From positions 47,192,147 to 47,256,146 of the forward strand of contig CM026398.1 in NCBI GenBank assembly GCA_014843695.1: 64,000 bases of DNA, in the 5' to 3' direction. The translations under genes were made by a program, and so were the position numbers. The notes below the pieces were generated by a model. That model worked only from the letters and a program-made list of their open reading frames with translations. It made no database searches and was not told the DNA's origin. Shown here in pieces: positions 12,401 to 26,236 of the stretch (the stretch's first letter is position 1; every line of letters begins with the position of its first letter). The stretch comes from Archivesica marissinica (Eukaryota; Mollusca; Bivalvia; Venerida; Vesicomyidae).

Positions 12401-15400
12401 AGGTGCAAGATGGTGACTGATATATAGAGGTGCAAGTTGGTGACTGATACATAGAGGTGCAAGTTGGTGACTGGTATATAGAGGTGCAAGTTGTTGACTG
12501 ATATATAGAGGTGCAAGTTGGTGACTGATATATAGAGGTGCAAGAGGGTAACTGATATATAGACGTGCAAGATGGTGGCTGATATATAGAGGTGCTGGAT
12601 GGTGAATGATATATAGAGGTGCAAGTTGGTGACTGATATATAGAGGTGCAAGTTGGTGACTGATATATAGAGGTGCAAGTTGGTGGCTGATATATAGAGG
12701 ACCAAGTTGGTAGCTGATATATAGAGGTGCAAATTGGTAGCTGATATATAGAGTTGCAAGTTGGTGACTGATATATAGAGGTGCAAGTTGGTGGCTGAAA
12801 TATAGAGGTGCAAGTTGGTGGCTGATATATAGAGGTGCAAGTTGGTGGCTGGTATATAGAGGTGCTCATTTGCTGATATATAGAGGTGCAAGTTGGTGGC
12901 TGATATATAGAGGTGCTCGTTTGCTGATATATAGAGGTGCAAGTTGGTGACTGATAAATAAAGGTGCTCGTTTGCTGATATATAGAGGTGCGAGTTGGTA
13001 GCTGATATATAGACGTGCTCGTTTGCTGATATATAGAGGTGCACGTTGGTGACTGATATATAGAGGTGCTCGTTTGCTGATATATAGAGGTGCAAGTTGG
13101 TGACTGATATATAGAGGTGCTCGTTTGCTGATATATAGAGGTGCAAGTTGGTGACTGATATATAGAGGTGCTCGTTTGCTGATATTTAGAGGTGCAAGTT
13201 GGTGACTGATATATAGAGGTGCTCGTTTGCTGATATATAGAGGTGCAAGTTGGTAGCTGTTATATAGAGGTGCTCGTTTGTTGATATATAGAGGTGCAAA
13301 TTGGTAGCTGATATATAGAGGTGCAATTTGGTAGCTGATATATAGAGGTGCAAGTTGGTGGCTGGTATATAGAGTTGCAAGTTGGTGGCTGATATATAGA
13401 GGTGCAAGTTGGTAGCTGATATATAGAGGTGCAAGTTGGTAGCTGATATATAGAGGTGCTCATCTGCTGATATATAGAGGTGCAAGTTGGTGGCTGATAT
13501 ATAGAGGTGCAAGTTGGTAGCTGATATATAGAGGTGCAAGTTGGTGGCTGGTATATAGAGATGCAAGTTGGTAGCTGATATATAGAGGTGCAAGTTGGTA
13601 GCTGATATATAGAGGTGCAAGTTGATAGCTGATATATAGAGGTGCAAGTTGGTAGCTGATATATAGAGGTGCAAGTTGGTAGCTGATATATAGAGGTGCA
13701 AGTTGGTGGCTGATATATAGAGGTGCAAGTTGGTTGCTGATATATAGAGGTGCAAGTTGGTAGTTGATATATAGAGGTGCAAGTTGGTAGTTGATATATA
13801 GAGGTGCAAGTTGGTAGCTGATATATAGAGGTGCAAGTTGGTAGTTGATATATAGAGGTGCAAGTTGGTGACTGATATATAGAGGTGCAAGTTGGTGACT
13901 GATATATAGAGGTGCAAGTTGGTGACTGATATATAGAGGTGCAAGATGGTGACTGATATACAGAGGTGCAAGTTGGTGACTGATACATAGAGGTGCAAGT
14001 TGGTGGCTGAAATATAGAGGTGCAAGTTGGTAGCTGATATATAGAGGTGCAATTTGGTGGCTGGTATATAGAGGTGCTTATTTGCTGATATATAGAGGTG
14101 CAAGTTGGTGGCTGATATATAGAGGTGCTCGTTTGCTGATATATAGAGGTGCAAGTTGGTGACTGATATATAAAGGTGCTCGTTTGCTGATATATAGAGG
14201 TGTGAGTTGGTAGCTGATATATAGATGTGCTCGTTTGCTGATATATAGAGGTGCAAGTTGGTGACTGATATATAAAGGTGCTCGTTTGCTGATATATAGA
14301 TGTGCGAGTTGGTAGCTGATATATAGACGTGCTCGTTTGCTGATATATAGAGGTGCAAGATGGTGACTGATATATAGAGGTGCTCGTTTGCTGATATATA
14401 GAGGTGCAAGTTGGTGACTGATATATAGAGGTGCTCGTTTGCTGATATATAGAGGTGCAAGTTGGTGACTGATATATAGAGGTGCTCGTTTGCTGATATT
14501 TAGAGGTGCAAATTGGTAGCTGATATATAGAGGTGCTCGTTTGCTGATATATAGAGGTGCAAGTTGGTGACTGATATATAGAGGTGCTCGTTTGCTGATA
14601 TATAGAGGTGCAAGTTGGTAGCTGATATATAGAGGTGCTCGTTTGCTGATATATAGAGGTGCAATTTGGTAGCTGATATATAGAGGTGCAAGTTGGTGGC
14701 TGGTATATAGAGTTGCAAGTTGGTGGCTGATATATAGAGGTGCAAGTTGGTAGCTGATATATAGAGGTGCAAGTTGGTAGCTGATATATAGAGGTGCAAG
14801 TTTGTAGCTGATATATAGAGGTGCAAGTTGGTAGCGGATATATAGAGGTGCATGTTGGTAGCTGATATATAGAGGTGCAAGTTGGTGGCTGGTATATAGA
14901 GGTGCAAGTTGGTGGCTGATATATAGAGGTGCAGGTTGGTAGTTGATATATAGAGGTGCAAGTTGGTGGCTGATATATAGAGGTGCAGGTTGGTAGTTGA
15001 TATATAGAGGTGCTCGTTTGCTGATATATAGAGGTGCTCGTTTGCTGATATATAGAGGTGCAAGTTGGTAGCTGATATATAGAGGTGCAAGTTGGTGGCT
15101 GGTATATAGAGATGCAAGTTGTTGGCTGATATATAGAGGTGCTCTTTGGTGGCTGATATATAGAGGTGCAAGTTGGTAGCTGATATATAGCGGTGCAAAT
15201 TGGTAGGTGATATATAGAGGTGCAAGTTGGTAGCTGATATATAGAGGTGCAAGTTGGTGGCTGATATATAGAGGTGCAAGTTGGTAGCTGATATATAGAG
15301 GTGCTCATCTGCTGATATATAGAGGTGCAAGTTGGTGGCTGATATATAGAGGTGCAAGTTGGTAGCTGATATATAGAGGTGCAAGTTGGTGGCTGGTATA

Positions 15401-18400
15401 TAGAGATGCAAGTTGGTGGCTGATATATAGAGGTGCTCGTTGGTGGCTGATATATAGAGGTGCAAGTTGGTAGCTGATATATAGAGGTGCAAATTGGTAG
15501 CTGATATATAGAGGTGCAAGTTGGTAGCTGATATATAGAGGTGCAAGTTGGTGGCTGATATATAGATGTGCAAGTTGGTAGCTGATATATAGAGGTGCTC
15601 GTCTGCTGATATATAGAGGTGCAAGTTGGTGGCTGATATATAGAGGTGCAAGTTGGTAGCTGATATATAGAGGTGCAAGTTGGTAGCTGATATATAGAGG
15701 TGCAAGTTGGTGGCTGATATATAGAAGTGCAAGTTAGTAGCTGATATATAGAGGTGCTCGTTTGCTGATATATAGAGGTGCAAGTTGGTAGCTGATATAT
15801 AGAGGTGCACCTTGGTAGCTGATATATAGAGGTGCAAGTTGGTAGCTGATATCTAGAGGTGCAAGTTGGTGGCTGATATATAGAGGTGCAAGTTGGTAGC
15901 TGATATATAGAGGTGCAAGTTGATAGCTGATATATAGAGGTGCAAGTTGGTAGCTGATATATAGAGGTGCAAATTGGTAGCTGATATATAGAGGTGCAAG
16001 TTGGTGGCTGATATATAGAGGTGCAAGTTGGTTGCTGATATATAGAGGTGCAAGTTATTAGTTGATATATAGAGGTGCAAGTTGGTAGTTGATATATAGA
16101 GGTGCAAGTTGGTAGCTGATATATAGAGGTGCAAGTTGTTAGTTGATATATAGAGGTGCAAGTTGGTGACTGATATATAGAGGTGCAAGTTGGTGACTGA
16201 TATATAGAGGTGCAAGTTGGTGACTGATATATAGAGGTGCAAGGTGGTGACTGATATATAGAGGTGCAAGTTGGTGACTGATACATAGAGGTGCAAGTTG
16301 GTGACTGGTATATAGAGGTGCAAGATGGTGACTGATATATAGACGTGCATGATGGTGGCTGATATATAGAGGTGCAAGATGGTGAATGATATATAGAGGT
16401 GCAAGTTGGTGACTGATATATAGAGGTGCAAGTTGGTGACTGATATATAGAGGTGCAAGTTGGTGGCTGATATATAGAGGTGCAAGTTGGTAGCTGATAT
16501 ATAGAGGTGCAAATTGGTAGCTGATATATAGAGGTGCAAGTTGGTGACTGATATATAGAGGTGCAAGTTGGTGGCTGAAATATAGAGGTGCAAGTTGGTA
16601 GCTGATATATAGAGGTGCTCGTTTGCTGATATATAGAGGTGCAATGTGGTAGCTGATATATAGAGGTGCAAGTTGGTGGCTGGTATATAGAGTTGCAAGT
16701 TGGTGGCTGATATATAGAGGTGCAAGTTGGTAGCTGATATATAGAGGTGCAAGTTGGTAGCTGATATATAGAGGTGCAAGTTTGTAGCTGATATATAGAG
16801 GTGCAAGTTGGTAGCTGATATATAGAGGTGCATGTTGGTAGCTGATATATAGAGGTGCAAGTTGGTGGCTGGTATATAGAGGTGCAAGTTGGTGGCTGAT
16901 ATTTAGAGGTGCAGATTGGTAGTTGATATATAGAGGTGCAAGTTGGTGGCTGATATATAGAGGTGCAGGTTGGTAGTTGATATATAGAGGTGCTCGTTTG
17001 CTGATATATAGAGGTGCTCGTTTGCTGATATATAGAGGTGCAAGTTGGTAGCTGATATATAGAGGTGCAAGTTGGTGGCTGGTATATAGAGATGCAAGTT
17101 GTTGGCTGATATATAGAGGTGCTCTTTGGTGGCTGATATATAGAGGTGCAAGTTGGTAGCTGATATATAGCGGTGCAAATTGGTAGCTGATATATAGAGG
17201 TGCAAGTTGGTAGCTGATATATAGAGGTGCAAGTTGGTGGCTGATATATAGAGGTGCAAGTTGGTAGCTGATATATAGAGGTGCTCATCTGCTGATATAT
17301 AGAGGTGCAAGTTGGTGGCTGATATATAGAGGTGCAAATTGGTAGCTGATATATAGAGGTGCAAGTTGGTGGCTGGTATATAGAGATGCAAGTTGGTGGC
17401 TGATATATAGAGGTGCTCGTTGGTGGCTGATATATAGAGGTGCAAGTTGGTAGCTGATATATAGAGGTGCAAATTGGTATCTGATATATAGAGGTGCAAG
17501 TTGGTAGCTGATATATAGAGGTGCAAGGTGGTGGCTGATATATAGATGTGCAAGTTGGTAGCTGATATATAGAGGTGCTCGTCTGCTGATATATAGAGGT
17601 GCCAGATGGTGGCTGATATATAGAGGTGCACGTTGGTAGCTGATATATAGAGGTGCAAGTTGGTAGCTGATATATAGAGGTGCAAGTTGGTGGCTGATAT
17701 ATAGAAGTGCAAGTTCGTAGCTGATATATAGAGGTGCTCGTTTGCTGATATATAGAGGTGCAAGTTGGTAGCTGATATATAGAGGTGCACCTTGGTAGCT
17801 GATATATAGAGGTGCAAGTTGGTAGCTGATATATAGAGGTGCAAGTTGGTGGCTGATATATAGAGGTGCTCGTTTGCTGATATATAGAGGTGCAAGTTGG
17901 TGGCTGATATATAGAGGTGCTCGTTTGCTGATATATAGATGTGCAAGTTGGTGACTGATATATAAAGGTGCTCGTTTGCTGATATATAGAGGTGCAAGTT
18001 GGTGACTGATATATAGAGGTGCTCGTTTGCTGATATATAGAGGTGCAAGTTGGTGACTGATATATAGAGGTGCTCGTTTGCTGATATATAGAGGTGCAAG
18101 TTGGTGACTGATATATAGAGGTGCTCGTTTGCTGATATATAGAGGTGCAAGTTGGTGACTGATATATAGAGGTGCTCGTTTGCTGATATATAGAGGTGCA
18201 AATTGGTAGCTGATATATAGAGGTGCAATTTGGTAGCTGATATATAGAGGTGCAAGTTGGTGGCTGGTATATAGAGTTGCAAGTTAGTGGCTGATATATG
18301 GAGGTGCAAATTGGTAGCTGATATATAGAGGTGCAAGTTGGTAGCTGATATATAGAGGTGCAAGTTGATAGCTGATATATAGAGGTGCAAGTTGGTAGCT

Positions 18401-21400
18401 GATATATAGAGGTGCAAGTTGATAGCTGATATATAGAGGTGCAAGTTGGTGGCTGGTATATAGATGTGCAAGTTGGTGGCTGATATATAGAGGTGCAGGT
18501 TGGTAGTTGATATATAGAGGTGCTCGTTTGCTGATATATAGAGGTGCTCGTTTGCTGATATATAGAGGTGCAAGTTGGTAGCTGATATATAGAGGTGCAA
18601 GTTGGTGGCTGGTATATAGAGGTGCAAGTTGGTGGCTGATATATAGAGGTGCTCTTTGGTGGCTGATATATAGAGGTGCAAGTTGGTGGCTGGTATATAG
18701 AGATGCAAGTTGGTGGCTGATATTTAGAGGTGCTCTTTGGTGGCTGATATATAGAGGTGCAAGATGGTAGCTGATATATAGCGGTGCAAATTGGTAGCTG
18801 ATATATAGAGGTGCAAGTTGGTAGCTGATATATAGAGGTGCAAGTTGGTGGCTGATATATAGAGGTGCAAGTTGGTAGCTGATATATAGAGGTGCTCATC
18901 TGCTGATATATAGAGGTGCAAGTTGGTGGCTGATATATAGAGGTGCAAGTTGGTAGCTGATATATAGAGGTGCAAGTTTGTGGCTGGTATATAGAGATGC
19001 AAGTTGGTGGCTGATATATAGAGGTGCTCGTTGGTGGCTGATATATAGAGGTGCAAGTTGGTAGCTGATATATAGAGGTGCAAATTGGTAGCTGATATAT
19101 AGAGGTGCAAGTTGGTAGCTGATATATAGAGGTGCAAGTTGGTGGCTGATATATAGATGTGCACGTTGGTAGCTGATATATAGAGGTGCTCGTCTGCTGA
19201 TATATAGAGGTGCAAGTTGGTGGCTGATATATAGAGGTGCAAGTTGGTAGCTGATATATAGAGGTGTAAGTTGGTAGCTGATATATAGAGGTGCAAGTTG
19301 ATTGCTGATATATAGAAGTGCAAGTTGGTAGCTGATATATAGAGGTGCTCGTTTGCTGATATATAGAGGTGCAAGTTGGTAGCTGATATATAGAGGTGCA
19401 CGTTTGCTGATATATAGAGGTGCAAGTTGGTGACTGATATATAGAGGTGCTCGTTTGCTGATATATAGAGGTGCAAATTGGTAGCTGATATATAGAGGTG
19501 CAATTTGGTAGCTGATATATAGAGTTGCAAGTTGGTAGCTGATATATAGAGGTGCAAGTTGGTAGCTGATATATAGAGGTGCAAGTTGATAGCTGATATA
19601 TAGAGGTGCAAGTTGGTAGCTGATATATAGAGGTGCAAGTTGGTAGCTGATATATAGAGGTGCAAGTTGGTGGCTGGTATATAGATGTGCAAGTTGGTGG
19701 CTGATATATAGAGGTGCAGGTTGGTAGTTGATATATAGAGGTGCTCGTTTGCTGATATATAGAGGTGCTCGTTTGCTGATATATAGAGGTGCAAGTTGGT
19801 AGCTGATATATAGAGGTGCAAGTTGGTGGCTGATATATAGAGGTGCAAGTTGGTGGCTGATATATAGAGGTGCAAGATGGTAGCTGATATATAGAGGTGC
19901 AAGTTGGTGGCTGGTATATAGAGATGCAAGTTGGTGGCTGATATATAGAGGTGCTCGTTGGTGGCTGATATATAGAGGTGCAAGTTGGTAGCTGATATAT
20001 AGAGGTGCACATTGGTAGCGGATATATAGAGGTGCAAGTTGGTAGCTGATATATAGAGGTGCAAGTTGGTGGCTGATATATAGATGTGCAAGTTGGTAGC
20101 TGATATATAGAGGTGCTCGTCTGCTGATATATAGAGGTGCAAGTTGGTGGCTGATATATAGAGGTGCAAGTTGGTAGCTGATATATAGTGGTGCAAGTTG
20201 GTAGCTGATATATAGAGGTGCAAGTTGGTGGCTGATATATAGAAGTGCAAGTTGGTAGCTGATATATAGAGGTGCTCGTTTGCTGATATATAGAGGTGCA
20301 AGTTGGTAGCTGATATATAGAGGTGCACGTTGGTAGCTGATATATAGAGGTGCAAGTTGGTAGCTGATATATAGAGGTGCACTTTGGTAGCTGATATATA
20401 GAGGTGCAAGTTGGTAGCTGATATATAGAGGTGCAAGTTGGTAGCTGATATATAGAGGTGCACGTTGGTAGCTGATATATAGAGGTGCAAGTTGGTGACT
20501 GATATATAGAGGTGCAAGTTGGTAGCTGATATATAGAGGTGCACGTTGGTAGCTGATATATAGAGGTGTACTTTGGTAGCTGATATATAGAGGTGCAAGT
20601 TGGTAGCTGATATATAGAGGTGCACGTTTGTGGCTGATATATAAAGGTGCTCGTTTGCTGATATATAGAGGTGCAAGTTGGTGACTGATATATAGAGGTG
20701 CTCGTTTGCTGATATATAGAGGTGCACGTTGGTAGCTGATATATAGAGGTGCATGTTGGTAGCTGATATATAGAGGTGCTCGTTTGCTGATATATAGAGG
20801 TGCAAGTTGGTAGCTGATATATAGAGGTGCAAGTTGGTAGCTGATATATAGACGTGCAAGTTGGTAGTTGATATATAGAGGTGCAAGTTGGTGGCTGATA
20901 TATAGAGGTGCAAGTTGGTAGCTGATATATAGAGGTGCACGTTGGTAGTTGATATATAGAGGTGCACTTTGGTAGCTGATATATAGAGGTGCAAGTTGGT
21001 GACTGATATATAGAGGTGCAAGTTGGTGACTGATATATAGAGGTGCAAGATGGTGACTGATATATAGAGGTGCAAGTTGGTGACTGATACATAGAGGTGC
21101 AAGTTGGTGACTGGTATATAGAGGTGCAAGTTGTTGACTGATATATAGAGGTGCAAGTTGGTGACTGATATATAGAGGTGCAAGATGGTGACTGATATAT
21201 AGAGGTGCAAGATGGTGGCTGAAATATAGAGGTGCAAGATGGTGAATGATATATAGAGGTGCAAGTTGGTGACTGATATATAGAGGTGCAAGTTGGTGAC
21301 TGATATATAGAGGTGCAAGTTGGTGGCTGATATATAGAGGTGCAAGTTGGTAGCTGATATATAGAGGTGTAAATTGGTAGCTGATATATAGAGGTGCAAG

Positions 21401-22514
21401 TTGGTGACTGATATATAGAGGTGCAAGTTGGTGGCTGAAATATAGAGGTGCAAGTTGGTAGCTGATATATAGAGGTGCAAGTTGGTGGCTGATATATAGA
21501 GGTGCTCGTTTGCTGATATATAGAGGTGCAAATTGGTGGCTGATATATAGAGGTGCTCGTTTGCTGATATATAGAGGTGCAAGTTGGTGACTGATATATA
21601 AAGGTGCTCGTTTGCTGATATATAGAGGTGCGAGTTGGTAGCTGATATATAGACGTGCTCGTTTGCTGATATATAGAGGTGCAAGTTGGTGACTGATATA
21701 TAGAGGTGTTCGTTTGCTGATATATAGAGGTGCAAGTTGGTAGCTGATATATAGAGGTGCAAGTTGGTGACTGATATATAGAGGTGCTCGTTTGCTGATA
21801 TATAGAGGTGCAAGTTGGTGACTGATATATAGAGGTGCTCATTTGCTGATATTTAGAGGTGCAAGTTGGTGTCTGATATATAGAGGTGCTCGTTTGCTGA
21901 TATTTAGAGGTGCAAGTTGGTAGCTGATATATAGAGGTGCTCGTTTGCTGATATATAGAGGTGCAAATTGGTAGCTGATATATAGAGGTGCAATTTGGTA
22001 GCTGATATATAGAGGTGCAAGTCGGTGGCTGGTATATAGAGTTGCAAGTTGGTGGCTGATATATAGAGGTGCAAGTTGGTAGCTGATATATAGAGGTGCA
22101 AGTTGATAGCTGATATATAGAGGTGCAAGTTGGTAGCTGATATATAGAGGTGCAAGTTGGTAGCTGATATATAGAGGTGCAAGTTGGTGGCTGATATATA
22201 GAGGTGCAAGTTGGTAGCTGATATATAGAGGTGCAAGTTGGTGGCTGGTATATAGAGATGCAAGTTGGTGGCTGATATATAGAGGTGCTCGTTGGTGGCT
22301 GATATATAGAGGTGCAAGTTGGTAGCTGATATATAGAGGTGCAAGTTGGTTGCTGATATATAGAGGTACAAGTTGATGGCTGATATATAGAGGTGCAAGT
22401 TGGTAGCTGATATATAGAGGTGCACGTTGGTGACTGATATATAGAGGTGGAAATTGGTGGCTGATATATAGAGGTGCACGTTTGCTGATAAATATAGGTG
22501 CAAGTTGGTAGCTG

Positions 22515-23234
22515 ATATATAGAGGTACATGTTGCTGATATATAGAGGTGCAAGTTGCTGATATATAGAGGTGCAAGTTGTTGATATATAGAGGTACATG
22601 TTGGCTGATATATAGATGTACATGTTGCTGATATATAGAGGTACATGTTGCTGATATATAGATGTACATGTTGCTGATATATAGAGGTACATGTTGCTGA
22701 TATATAGAGGTACATGTTGCTGATATATAGAGGTACATGTTGCTGATATATAGAGGTACATGTTGGCTGATATATAGATGTACATGTTGCTGATATATAG
22801 AGGTACATGTTGCTGATATATAGATGTACATGTTGCTGATATATAGAGGTACATGTTGGCTGATATATAGAGGTACATGTTGCTGATATATAGAGGTACA
22901 TGTTGCTGATATATAGATGTACATGTTGCTGATATATAGATGTACATGTTGCTGATATATAGAGGTACATGTTGCTGATATATAGATGTACATGTTGCTG
23001 ATATATAGAGGTACATGTTGCTGATATATAGATGTACATGTTGCTGATATATAGAGGTACATGTTGCTGATATATAGATGTACATGTTGCTGATATATAG
23101 ATGTACATGTTGCTGATATATAGATGTACATGTTGCTGATATATAGATGTACATGTTGCTGATATATAGAGGTACATGTTGCTGATATATAGATGTACAT
23201 GTTGCTGATATATAGAGGTACATGTTGGCTGATA
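22515..23234. repeat. homogenised 23-bp terminal sub-array
   Basis: The right end of the satellite shifts to a 23-bp unit, GATATATAGA followed by GGTACATGTTGCT or TGTACATGTTGCT, with occasional 24-bp units having GGCT. There are about 30 copies, nearly identical apart from an alternating G/T. The unit contains the palindrome ATGTACAT or GTACATGT. Because 23 is not a multiple of three, a reading frame rotates each unit and repeats every 69 bp. Confidence 0.9.
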
Positions 23235-23860
23235 CAGGAATCTGGATTGGATGGTTCGCGATGATAGCCGCAGTTAGTCCAATATAATTCATCGAACGAA
23301 GAGGTCGCAAGTTTGGCTTTGCATCAGTTAATATTAACGTTTACTTTATGAGTTTAATAGGATACGTGTTGGTTGTTTTCCGTTAATGTAATACAATCAT
23401 GAAGCTGATCGTGATGTGTTGGTAAGATATTAATATCATATTGGTATAACGTTGTTTAACTTATTCAAAATAACCTCGGGGACATTTTTGTCACGAGATT
23501 GAGAAGTGTACGTGAATATTCGCATAATGATTAAGATGTTTGGGGATGTCACGTGAATTTCCTATGAAGATCAATACATAATTATAGGTCATGGTAAATT
23601 TTATATTTGACATTAAAAAACAACACATAAGGATAATTTTCAAACTGCATTTTCATTTTCTAATTGCAATAACACAAACAAATTGAACCGTGAACAGTAT
23701 GTATATGTCTATAATATGTATTGATGTAGCTGGTTCTTCAATGATTATAAAGTGAGTATTCCATAATAACATGATATTGATTCTCTAGCTTATTACATAT
23801 ATTGCATTTTCGTTCATTATAAGGTGTTATTTATATTTATATTATGGGTTTTACGCCTGC
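23235..23860. other. AT-rich non-repetitive stretch
   Basis: This unique AT-rich DNA follows the satellite. Only short chance ORFs are present, with no recognisable exon, repeat or RNA gene. Confidence 0.5.
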
Positions 23861-23861
23861 A

Positions 23862-24094
23862 TCAGCACCATTTTGGGCTATATCGCCGGCGGGTAGTTTA
23901 CCTAACAACACCTTTCCTGGGCAGACTCCAGCGGTTAACCAGTACTTGGGTGCACCAACCTCCGTAAGAAACTGCCAACTTTTCATATAAATGAGACACG
24001 GTCTGAGCGGGACTCGAACCCGTGACCATCAGTGATGATAGGTTACAGTGGTATACAAGTCAGCGACCTTAACCACTCGACCACGGAGGCGGAC
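23862..24094 (-). mobile_element. SINE family A, tRNA-derived (minus strand)
   Basis: Read on the minus strand, the element begins with a tRNA-like head: an A-box-like TGGTCGAGTGG near 24085 and a B-box-like GGTTCGAGTCC near 24015. A body follows containing GGTTAACCGCTGGAG and CCAGGAAAGGTGTTG. The anticodon arm is not well paired, so it is a SINE and not a working tRNA gene. Further copies are at 52796-52860, 52963-53195 and 53290-53525. Confidence 0.8.
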
Positions 24095-24170
24095 TATTAT
24101 AAGGTGTACAATACTGTTACACATGCATATTCGATCTGATCAACTCTTTCAGTATATATAAATTCAAAGT

Positions 24171-24375
24171 GTGTGTGTGTGGAGGATAGTGCAATGATAC
24201 AGACAGAGATCCATTCCAGAGTCTCCTCTTGTTCTTTTATGTGTACGGTGTAAAGCACCAACACGAGACCTCGGTTTAACAGCCCATCTGAAAGACTGTT
24301 AATTTTATTAGGGTCAGACTGGGGATTGAGCCTGCGATCCTGGATTAACAGTCCAGCGTGTTACTACTGTGTTAC
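24171..24375 (-). mobile_element. SINE family B, body and part of head (minus), interrupted by a LINE
   Basis: This is the reverse complement of the family B body (AACAGTCTTTCAGATGGG, the TTACACCGTGCACGTAAAAG region, CATTGCACTATCCTCC) and most of its tRNA head. The head breaks off at GTGTTACTACTG. The missing head sequence (CACTGGACTACAGATCCGTC) continues at about 26237-26256, after the intervening LINE. Confidence 0.8.
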
Positions 24376-26035
24376 ATCTTTAAAAAGGGTGAGAAGTCTC
24401 TTCCTTCTAATTATAGACCGATGTCATTGATACGTTGCGTCGGAAAAGTTATGGAACGCGTAGTTTTTAAACATTTATACAATCACCTACATTCAAATAA
24501 CCTCATTTAAAGGTTACAATCTGGCTTCTTACCTGGGCATTCAACGGTATATCAGCTGATAGATTATCTATAACCAAATTTGCACGGCCTTCGACGAGCG
24601 TAAGAACTCTTGTATGATTTTCAGCGATATATCAAACGCTTTTGATAGAGTCTGGCATCGAGGTTTAACTTTTAAAATTCAGCAATATGGAATAAATGAC
24701 AACCTGTTAAAATGGATATCAAATTATCTGTCTAACAGATCACAAAGGGTCTTTGTAGGTCCTTCTTTTTCAGATACCAACACCGTTAAAGCTGGGGTTC
24801 CCCAGGGATCAGTTTTAGGACCACTATTGTTTTTGATTTATGTTAACGATATCGCTGATTCATTACTTAGTACAACAAGGCTTTTTGCAGATGACAGTTC
24901 CCTTGCAGTTTCTTCTTCCGATACACGCCATATTGAAACAACACGCAATCATGATTTGAACATAATCTCAGACTGGTCCAAACGCTGGCTAGTAAATTTT
25001 AACTCGTCCAAAACCAAAGTCATATTCTTTTCTCTTGGTCACAATAATGATCGACCAAATCTTATTTTTGAAAATACTGAGCTGGGATTTGTTGACAATC
25101 ACAATCATCTTGGGTTAACTTTAAGTAATGATGGGTCTTGGCACAAACATATAAACAACATAATGAAATATGCTGCCAAAGTACTCGGATCAATGAGAAT
25201 GCTAAAATTTAAGCTAAACCGTTCTTCACTAAATCAAATATACATTTCATATGTATGACCTTTATTAGAATATTCATCGGTGGTTTGGGACAACTGTACA
25301 CAATACGAAATGGAAACACTTGAAAAATTGCAGTACGAAGCAGCCAGAATTGTAACAGGCCTAACGAGATCAGTGTCAATTAACAGGCAACTAACAGAAA
25401 TAGGGAGGGTGTCTTTAGCGGATAGGCGCAGTATGCAAAAACTAATATTAATATATCGTAATAAATACAGTATACTGCCTTCTTATCTAAACGATATAAT
25501 CCCGACAACTGTTGATGAAACTAATCCATATCCTTTACGTAATAGAAATAATTATATAACTCTGCCAAGGCGTCTTCAAATATATGCACATTCAACTATT
25601 CCCTCCTCTCTAGATATATGGAATAAGCTAGATAATTCTATCCGTGACACTAACTCTTTAAGTGAGTTTCAAAGCAAGTTGAGACAAATCTACAAAGGTG
25701 CTATCGTACCCGAATTCTACACCACCGGGGACAGATTTTCATCTCTCCAACAAGCGCGAATACGTAACGCATGCAGTAACTTGAATGCTCATCTACATGT
25801 CAATTTCCTTCGTGATAATCCTAACTGCGAATGTGGCCACGGTATCGAAGACCCCGAGCACTACTTTTTTAGATGCAACAAATACAGTTTAGAGCGTATA
25901 AATCTTTTCAGAAATACTCGTAGATTTCATCCAATAAGTACAAAAAAGCTTCTAGTTGGAATTCTTCTAGTTGTGTTCTTTTTCTACATCAGATCATACA
26001 TTACAGAAAGTGTTCATCCAACAGTGTTTATTTAG
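24374..26035 (+). pseudogene. reverse transcriptase (LINE), broken
   Basis: Recognisable blocks are NYRPMSL (24405 onwards), DISNAFDRVWHRGL (24624 onwards), GVPQGSVLGPLLF (about 24794 onwards), the catalytic FADD box (24882-24893), and a thumb/C-terminal region ending in CECGHGIEDPEHYFFRC (about 25828-25878), a Cys-x-Cys...His...Cys knuckle. Breaks visible in the sequence are stops and a frameshift before 24614, plus an in-frame TGA at 25257-25259 between YISYV and PLLEYSSVVW. The element cannot encode an intact enzyme, and no full-length copy is present in the window. Confidence 0.85.
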
Positions 26036-26236
26036 TTCGAAGTGACGGGGAGGGCTGTAAATAATGTTGTTATAACTTGTAGCCCAACCCATTTTCTTTT
26101 TTTCCCGCGACAAAAAAATGTATCGTATACTGCAATCATATAATTACATATTAATCTCTGATTTGTTCTTAGTATTGTATGTATATATGTAATGTATCGT
26201 ATGAAAAAAATGCAATAAAATATTATTAAATAAATA
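24374..26236 (+). mobile_element. LINE (non-LTR retrotransposon), 5'-truncated, nested in SINE B
   Basis: The coding remnant starts inside the reverse transcriptase, at FKKGEKSLPSNYRPMSL, and runs to a C-terminal zinc-knuckle-like motif. An AT-rich 3' end with AATAAA-like signals follows (about 26213-26233). No endonuclease domain is present, consistent with 5' truncation by target-primed reverse transcription. Both flanks are parts of one SINE B copy. The protein is closely similar in layout to the LINE at 60840-63790, so the two are probably the same or sister families in the Jockey/CR1/I supergroup. I cannot fix the clade without a tree. Confidence 0.88.

Larger units (their letters stand above)
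1062..23234. repeat. 22-kb satellite array of 27/24/23-bp units
   Basis: The array is made of units with the core GATATATAGAGGTGCAAG. The commonest unit is 27 bp (core plus TTGGTGGCT or TTGGTAGCT). A 24-bp variant has GCTCGTTTGCT in place of the second half, and a 23-bp variant closes the array. Total copy number is on the order of 800. Recurring substitutions (AAGATGG, CACGTTGG, GTGACTG, GGTATATAG, TATTTAG) give local higher-order patterns and long internal duplications. The unit lengths are mostly multiples of three and the reverse complement has no stop in any frame, so minus-strand ORFs of up to about 3300 codons (13260-23177) arise without selection. They end where a variant such as TATTTAG creates a stop. 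I see no promoter, splice structure or non-repeat domain, so I do not call a protein. Confidence 0.95.

Noticed and set aside
13260..23177. A 3305-codon minus-strand ORF and many other long minus ORFs in 1015-23310
   Set aside because: They are products of a tandem repeat whose reverse complement lacks stops in all frames; all three frames are open over the same DNA and no non-repeat domain or exon structure exists.
1062..23234. CRISPR array
   Set aside because: Direct repeats are contiguous variants of the same unit with no unique spacers, no cas genes, and the DNA is eukaryotic.
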